Assembly (NCBI RefSeq): GCF_019084075.1
Contig: NZ_JAHREN010000001.1
Coordinates: 682,001-746,000, forward strand
Source: Siccirubricoccus sp. G192
Lineage (GTDB): Bacteria > Pseudomonadota > Alphaproteobacteria > Acetobacterales > Acetobacteraceae
DNA length: 64,000 nucleotides
Direction: 5' to 3'
The translations under genes and the position numbers were made by a program. This document shows positions 59,502-64,000 of this stretch, piece by piece. The notes under the pieces are model-generated. The model saw only the letters and a program-made list of their open reading frames with translations. It made no database searches and was not told the origin of the DNA. The number at the start of each line of letters is the position of its first letter. Position 1 is the stretch's first letter.

Positions 59502-59990
59502 TCACGCGTGCGCATGGCAGACCTCCTCATCGGTGGTCGCGGCCTGGCGCGCGGCCACCGGCTGGCCGGCGACCTCGATGATCCGGACCTCCTCCACGTT
59601 CCCGTCGGAGCCGCGGAAGGCAACCGACGAGCCGGCGACCGCCCCGAGCACGGCGGTGCCGAGCGGCGTCGCCACCGGCAGCGCCAGCCTCGGCAGCAGG
59701 TGGTCCTGCTCCGCGCCGACCAGCACGCGCTCCTGCGTGTGGCGTCCGCCGAGGCCGAGCACCACGCGGGAGCCCAGCGTGACGACGCCCGAGGCGATCG
59801 CGCCCGGGGGCAGGACCAGGCAGCGTTCCAGCTTATCGGCCAGGGCGCGACCGACGGGGTCGCTCGCCTCCAGCCGTGACCGCGCGATTGCCCTGAGGGC
59901 CCACAGGTCGCGCGAGGTGACGAAGGGCAGGCCGGCTTCGGAGCCACGGCCTGCGCGGACGACATCGACCACCAGCATCACTCCTCTCAT
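59502..59990 (-). CDS. Rnk/GreA-type protein without zinc ribbon (paralogue 2)
   Basis: A 162-residue relative of its two neighbours. TSRDLWALRAIARSRLEASD, GVVTLGSRVVLGLGGRHTQE, LPVATPLGTAVLGAVAGSSV and VRIIEVAGQPVA match the Rnk domain, but there are no N-terminal cysteines, so the zinc ribbon has been lost or was never present. The start may be 59990 or 59978 (AGAGGAG lies between). Copy B of the leader element ends about 92 bases before it. Confidence 0.82.
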   Translation of the reverse strand: MRGVMLVVDVVRAGRGSEAGLPFVTSRDLWALRAIARSRLEASDPVGRALADKLERCLVLPPGAIASGVVTLGSRVVLGLGGRHTQERVLVGAEQDHLLPRLALPVATPLGTAVLGAVAGSSVAFRGSDGNVEEVRIIEVAGQPVAARQAATTDEEVCHAHA

Positions 59991-60082
59991 CCAGGGACGG
60001 GGAGACGCGCTCCTCCGGCGAGGGCACGTCCTCGGATCATCGGACGATGATTGCCCCCGGGCTCGGGAAGGCGCGGTGCCGA

Positions 60083-60196
60083 GCCCGGGGCTAGCGGCCT
60101 GCGAGCAGGGTGCCCGGAGACCGGCTCGGGTGGCATGGTGTCGCGCTGGGCCGAATCATGCTCATGATCTCGGGCCTGTGGCTGCCGCTTTCAACG
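60083..60196 (-). repeat. leader element copy B, before Rnk paralogue 2
   Basis: A 114-bp relative of copies A and C on the minus strand. It holds the palindrome ATCATG-CT-CATGAT and a 24-codon frame at 60091-60165, starting MSMIRPSA and ending SPGTLLAGR. It lies between two divergent genes, so it may also affect mgtE transcription. Confidence 0.8.
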
Positions 60197-60282
60197 GGCC
60201 TGCGGCCGCGCGACGGGCATGGAAGGCTGGCGCCGGGGTTTCCCGAAAGCCCGCCGGCATCCCCGAACCAAGGAGCGGCCCG

Positions 60283-61635
60283 ATGCACGACCAGGACGGC
60301 CCGGACCTCGACCTCGAGCCGCTCTTTGCCCGCGGCGATACCGGCGCTGTCCGGGCAGCGCTGGCGGCGATGCATCCGGCCGATGCCGCATCGGCGATGG
60401 CGGCGCTTCCCCTCGCCCAGGCCCGCGCCGCGCTCGGCCTGCTGCCCGGGCCCGCCCGCCGCGCGGCGGTATTCGACTATCTCCCCGACCTGGTGCAGAC
60501 GGAACTCGCCCGCAGCCTGCCCCGGCCGGAACTCGCCGCCCTGGTGGCCGCCATGTCGCACGACGACCGGGCGGACCTGTTCCGGCACCTGGCTCCGGAG
60601 GAGCGGGAGGCGCTGCTGCCGGCGCTCGCCCAGGCCGAACGCGAGGACCTGCGCCGGCTCGCCTCCTATCCCGAGGGAACGGCCGGCGCGGTGATGACCT
60701 CCGACTACGCGACGCTCGCCCCGGACCTGACGGCGCGCGAGGCGATCGAGGCGCTGCGGCGGGAGGCGCCCGACCGCGAGACGATCTACGTGGCCTATGT
60801 GGTGGACCCGGAGCGCCGGCTGCTCGGCGCCGTCTCGCTGCGCGACCTCGTGCTCGCCCCGGCGGGGACGCGCGTGGCGACGCTGATGCGCCGCGATCCG
60901 GCATATGCGCGGGTGGACGAGCCGCGCGGCGGCGTCGCGGCCCGGATCGCCCGCTACGACCTGCTGGCGCTGCCGGTCCTCGACGCGGAGGGCCGGCTGG
61001 TCGGCATCGTTACCCAGGACGACGCGATGGATGTTGCCGAGGCCGAGGCGACGGAGGACTTCCGCAAGGCCGGCGCCGTCCCCAACCTCGCCGCCGGCCT
61101 GCGCGACGCGGGGGTCGGCCTGCTCTACCGCAGGCGCGTCGGCTGGCTCGTGGCCCTGGTCTTCGGCAACCTGCTCTCCGGTGCCGGCATCGCGGCCTTC
61201 GAGGACGTCATCGCGGCCAACCTGGCGCTGGTGTTCTTCCTGCCGCTGCTGATCGCCAGCGCCGGCAATGCCGGCGCGCAGGCTGCCACGCTCACCGTGC
61301 GGGCACTGGCGACGGGGGATGTCCGCATGTCGGACTGGGGGCGCCTGCTCGCGCGCGAGGCGCTCGTCGCGCTCGCGCTCGGCGGGACGATGGCCGCGGC
61401 CGTCGCCGCCGTGGGCCTGCTGCGTGGCGGGCCGGGCGTCGCGCTCGTCGCCGCGCTCACCATGGTGCTGGTGGTGCTGGTCGGCAGCCTGGTGGGTCTT
61501 TCGCTGCCCTTCCTGCTCGACCGCCTCGGCCTCGATCCCGCCTCGGCCAGCGCGCCGCTCGTGACCTCGGTTGCGGATGTCACCGGTGTGCTGATCTATC
61601 TCGGCATCGCCAATGCGCTCCTGCCGGTGCCGTAG
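60283..61635 (+). CDS. mgtE: MgtE-type magnesium transporter
   Basis: A 450-residue Mg2+ channel/transporter. The N-domain (residues 1-130) has helical repeats with LAPEEREALLPALAQAERED; two CBS domains follow (RRLLGAVSLRDLVLAPAGT, LPVLDAEGRLVGIVTQDDAM) and bind Mg2+ to gate the channel. Five membrane segments form the pore, with RRVGWLVALVFGNLLSGAGI and FFLPLLIASAGNAGAQAATL. AAGGAG lies 8 bases before ATG 60283. It is divergent from Rnk paralogue 2. Confidence 0.94.
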   Translation: MHDQDGPDLDLEPLFARGDTGAVRAALAAMHPADAASAMAALPLAQARAALGLLPGPARRAAVFDYLPDLVQTELARSLPRPELAALVAAMSHDDRADLFRHLAPEEREALLPALAQAEREDLRRLASYPEGTAGAVMTSDYATLAPDLTAREAIEALRREAPDRETIYVAYVVDPERRLLGAVSLRDLVLAPAGTRVATLMRRDPAYARVDEPRGGVAARIARYDLLALPVLDAEGRLVGIVTQDDAMDVAEAEATEDFRKAGAVPNLAAGLRDAGVGLLYRRRVGWLVALVFGNLLSGAGIAAFEDVIAANLALVFFLPLLIASAGNAGAQAATLTVRALATGDVRMSDWGRLLAREALVALALGGTMAAAVAAVGLLRGGPGVALVAALTMVLVVLVGSLVGLSLPFLLDRLGLDPASASAPLVTSVADVTGVLIYLGIANALLPVP

Positions 61636-61695
61636 CGGGCGGGGAACGGCTCCCCGGCGCATGGCCCGCGAAGCGGCCATCCGGGCGGTGCCCGA

Positions 61696-61812
61696 CATTG
61701 ATTCGCCCGATGCACGACCCCATATCCCTGACATCATGTGGCCGAATGCAATCCATCGTCGTCGCCTCCTGCTGCACGCGGGAAGCCTGCTCGCGGGCCT
61801 CTTGCCCCGGGC
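61696..61812 (+). repeat. leader element copy C, before Rnk paralogue 3
   Basis: A 117-bp relative of copy A in the opposite orientation, aligning to it without gaps. A 26-codon frame at 61736-61816 starts MWPNAIHRRRLLLHAG and ends in LLPRA, resembling a signal peptide. Its start is shifted two codons later than in A. It ends about 119 bases before the GTG of paralogue 3. Confidence 0.78.
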
Positions 61813-61931
61813 CTGATCGCGCGCGCCGCCGTCCGGCCCGGGGACTCTCTCCAGAACTGAACCGAACGACATGCCGCCGTCTCCGCACCTGCGGAGCACG
61901 GCCGTGTCGCCATGCCCGGAGGAGATTGCCT

Positions 61932-62595
61932 GTGGCCCTTACTGTTTCGACCTGCGACGCCTGCGGGGGGTGCCATCGCCGCCCCGGTGGAACTCTGCTA
62001 CGCCTGCGACACCGCCGGTGACCGTGTTGCGAAGGCGGCGCCGCGACCCGGCGACGGCCCCGATGCCCCCGACGTGCTGACGATGCGTGACTTCGCCATG
62101 CTGGAGCGGTTCGCGCGACTGCGGCTGCAGCCGGACGACCCGGCCGCCCAGGCCCTGCTCGAGAAGCTGGACAAGGCCCGGATCCTGCACGTCGAGACGA
62201 TCGCCGCCGATATCGCGACGCTCGGCTCGCGCGTCGTCTTCTCGGTGGACGACGGCCGGCCGGAGGCAAGGGTCCTCGTCCTGCCGGCGCAGCACGCCGC
62301 GGCAGGCTGGACGCTGCCCGTGACGGCGCCGCGGGGCATGGCGCTGCTCGGTCGTGCGGCCGGCGCCGTCGTCTCGGCAGCCCGGCACGACGGCGCCACC
62401 GAGCGCCTGCACGTCCTCGACGTCATCCACCAGCCGGAGGCGGCCGCCGCCACTGCCGCGGCGGTGATGCGGGGCGAAGGCGATCGGCCGGGGCGCCCCG
62501 CGCTGCCGCACCCGGCGCCGTGGCCGGCCCTCCACCGAACCTGGCCCGTGGCGCCGCGCCGGCCCAGGGATGGATCTGCCCCGGAACCAGGCTGA
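61932..62595 (+). CDS. Rnk/GreA-type protein with zinc ribbon (paralogue 3, frameshifted here)
   Basis: About 220 residues after repair. Starting at GTG 61932, with GGAGGA 8 bases upstream, it reads MALTVSTCDACGG; a six-G run at 61965-61970 has one extra base, and then AIAAPVELCYACD continues. The cysteines fall at residues 8, 11, 22 and 25, exactly as in paralogue 1, which supports both the start and the repair. TMRDFAMLERFARLRLQPDD, IATLGSRVVFSVDDGRPEAR, LPVTAPRGMALLGRAAGAVV and ERLHVLDVIHQPEAA form the Rnk domain. The C-terminal 50 residues are Pro/Arg-rich and unlike paralogue 1. Confidence 0.82.
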
Positions 62596-62898
62596 CCGGG
62601 TCGCTCGATGCCACCTGCGCGGGTTGAGGTGCTGGCGGCCGGGCAGGCGCAGCAAGGGCCGCGGCGCAGGTTTCCAACGAAGGCGCGGATGCTCGCGCGG
62701 AGGATGAAAGCAAACATGGGTATGACAACGGTGGGCGCTGCGGTGGCGGAGTGGCCGGCATCGCCGGAGCGCCTGCTGGTATCGCTACAGCGCATTGCAG
62801 TCCGGTTGGGACTGCAATGCGCTGTAGCCTATTGTTTTTCGAGCAGATTCACGCCTTCTGGCGTCTCCGCCCTCCGGCGATCTGCTCTAGGAGGTTCG
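62596..62898 (+). other. gene-free stretch with palindromic repeat
   Basis: About 300 bases after Rnk paralogue 3. The first part shows no supported gene; the second part is repeat copy 2 with a terminator-like hairpin. Confidence 0.5.
62785..62890. repeat. double-palindrome repeat element, copy 2
   Basis: This 106-bp element is related to that at 18377-18483. The first stem-loop has perfect 19-base arms at 62785-62803 and 62809-62827 around GGTTG and is followed by ATTGTTTTT, so it could terminate transcription. The second has arms GAGCAGAT (62841-62848) and ATCTGCTC (62880-62887) and contains GATTCACGC. The right end CTCTAGG provides part of the AGGAGG ribosome site of the next frame. Confidence 0.85.
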
Positions 62899-63108
62899 AT
62901 GCTGCTGTTTCCCGGCAGCCGGAGGCCCTTCTCCCGGCCTTCGGGGAGGGAGGTGCTGGCATTTGCAATCTCCTCGCAGGGCGATGCCCGCCTCCGGAAG
63001 GACTGCCTGGCGACCACCGCCCTGTTCGACGACCGGCGTCCGGTCCTGCAGGCCATGCCCGGCGGGGCGCCCGTCCGCGCGGCGGGCATCCGCATCGGAG
63101 GGAGGTGA
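62899..63108 (+). CDS. possible small protein before mscS, 69 aa
   Basis: An open frame of 69 codons with a strong ribosome site (AGGAGGT, 4 bases before the ATG) and a stop two bases before the mscS start. The protein is soluble, with REVLAFAISSQGDARLRKDC in the middle; no family is recognised. The mscS ribosome site lies in its last codons, so translation may be coupled. Third-position G/C bias is modest, so support rests on the ribosome site and spacing. Confidence 0.5.
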   Translation: MLLFPGSRRPFSRPSGREVLAFAISSQGDARLRKDCLATTALFDDRRPVLQAMPGGAPVRAAGIRIGGR

Positions 63109-63109
63109 C

Positions 63110-64000
63110 ATGCGGAACGAGACATCCTCCGGGCGGAATGCTGCCCGGCCGGCGGGTGCCAGGACCATGCAGGCGCTGAAGCAGATCGCCTGGCCCCTGG
63201 CGGCGACGCTGGGGAGCGTGGGCCTGCTGATCGGCAAGCCCCTGGCCATGCGCGCCCTCGACATGCCCGAGCCGGAGGCGGGCAGTTTCCAGGTGGTCCG
63301 CCTGCTGCTCGGCGCCGCGGCCTATTTCGGCGCGGCCTGGCTGGCCACGCGGCTCGCCGGGCTGGCCCTGTCCGGGGGCGGTGGCAGCGGCCGGCGGCGG
63401 TCGCCGCGGCTGCTGCAGGACCTGCTCGGCGCCGTCATCTTCGGGGCCGCCGCGCTGGCGACCATCGCCCTGGTCTTCGAGGGCTCGGTGCTCGGCGCGG
63501 CCGCGACCTCGGGCGTCATCGTCGCCGTGCTCGGCTTCTCGCTGCGCGGCGTCATGGCCGACATCTTCGCCGGCGTCGCGCTCGGCCTCGAGCGGGCGTA
63601 TCGCATCGGCGACTGGATCGCCATCGAGGGGGGCCTCGGCGGGCGGGTGATCGAGATCAACTGGCGCTCCACCCGCATCGAGACGCTCGACCGGGTTCAG
63701 GTCGTCGTGCCGAACGGGCGGATCGCGCAGCAGCGCGTCACCAATTACAGCGCCCCGCGCCCGCACTACCGCCAGCAGGTGCGCCTCACGCTCGACCACG
63801 CGCTGCCGGCGGAGGAGGCCAGGCGCCTGCTAGCCGAGGCCGCGGCCACGGCGCCGGGCGTGCTGCCGCAGCCCGCGCCCGACGCCCGCCTGGCCGCCTA
63901 CGAGCCCGACGGCCTGGTCTATGTGGTGCGCTACTGGGTGCCGAGCTTCGCCCAGGAGGTGGACTGCCGCGACGCGGTGCTGACCGCGGTGGATGGCGCG
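63110..64000 (+). CDS. MscS-family mechanosensitive ion channel, 5' part
   Basis: The gene runs off the right edge after 297 codons. Two or three N-terminal membrane segments (WPLAATLGSVGLLIGKPLAM, LLLGAAAYFGAAWLATRLAG, LLGAVIFGAAALATIALVFE) precede the pore helix ATSGVIVAVLGFSLRGVMAD and the family block ALGLERAYRIGDWIAIEGGL. A soluble beta domain follows, with VVVPNGRIAQQRVTNYSAPR. It releases solutes on osmotic downshock. GGAGG lies 4-8 bases before the ATG. Confidence 0.92.
   Translation, partial: MRNETSSGRNAARPAGARTMQALKQIAWPLAATLGSVGLLIGKPLAMRALDMPEPEAGSFQVVRLLLGAAAYFGAAWLATRLAGLALSGGGGSGRRRSPRLLQDLLGAVIFGAAALATIALVFEGSVLGAAATSGVIVAVLGFSLRGVMADIFAGVALGLERAYRIGDWIAIEGGLGGRVIEINWRSTRIETLDRVQVVVPNGRIAQQRVTNYSAPRPHYRQQVRLTLDHALPAEEARRLLAEAAATAPGVLPQPAPDARLAAYEPDGLVYVVRYWVPSFAQEVDCRDAVLTAVDGA

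Noticed and set aside
59251-61812. Leader elements as an insertion sequence
   Set aside because: No transposase, no terminal inverted repeats and no target duplication are visible; the constant distance and orientation relative to the three paralogues argue for duplicated gene leaders.
60091-61899. Minus-strand frame of about 600 codons opposite mgtE
   Set aside because: It is antisense to mgtE and its His/Gln/Arg-rich translation lacks domains; only its end overlaps the leader frame of copy B.

Overview
The window is very G+C-rich with dense, mostly head-to-tail genes. The gene content (ChvG/ChvI next to pckA, an orphan Bug-type solute-binding protein, a Yej peptide transporter, a HemC-HemD-mitofilin-HemY run, membrane CycM-type cytochrome c) points to an alphaproteobacterium, most likely an Acetobacteraceae/Roseomonas-like organism. 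That assignment is an inference from gene content and composition; no marker gene for firm taxonomy is present.

Layout. 0-5.6 kb: 5' end of a CaiB-type CoA-transferase, an alpha/beta hydrolase, a dienoyl-CoA-reductase-like SDR and an HWE-type sensor kinase. 5.6-11.3 kb: tsaD divergent from a heme operon (hemC, hemD, mitofilin-like, HemY-like), then tRNA-Thr(CGT). 11.3-18.5 kb: a PtsN-like IIA protein and a complete Mrp/Mnh Na+/H+ antiporter operon with A and B fused, bounded by the tRNA and a palindromic repeat. 18.5-24.7 kb: small metabolic and regulatory genes, an MFS exporter and an exported serine protease. 24.8-27.9 kb: copper operon copA-cueR-copZ behind a CueR-type promoter. 28-31 kb: a GH13 glucosidase and an unrecognised lipoprotein. 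31-34.6 kb: Mla-type lipid transport genes. 34.6-38.4 kb: an rRNA-type methyltransferase and a two-dehydrogenase plus Bug cassette. 38.5-44.4 kb: chvG, a small gene, chvI, a HugZ-like gene, pckA, DUF2237. 44.8-48.5 kb: pheA, kdsB, cycM, hisN, trpF. 48.6-55.3 kb: yejABEF, interrupted by an A/T-rich foreign-looking gene. 55.3-58.3 kb: ghrA, a MarR regulator and an M17 aminopeptidase. 58.5-64 kb: three paralogous Rnk/GreA-type genes around mgtE, then an mscS gene cut by the right edge.

The most unusual structure is at 58.5-62.6 kb. Each of three Rnk-like paralogues (two with an identically spaced N-terminal zinc ribbon) is preceded at about 90-120 bases, in the same orientation, by a copy of a 114-117 bp element. 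Each copy contains a short reading frame of 24-26 codons with many third-position differences, which looks like a shared leader peptide or a decayed signal-peptide coding region.

Caution on sequence quality: eighteen places show genes split by what looks like a single-base indel, mostly in G or C runs, and in every case one base restores a full-length family member. I treat these as probable assembly errors and annotate the genes as whole units with the frameshift noted.
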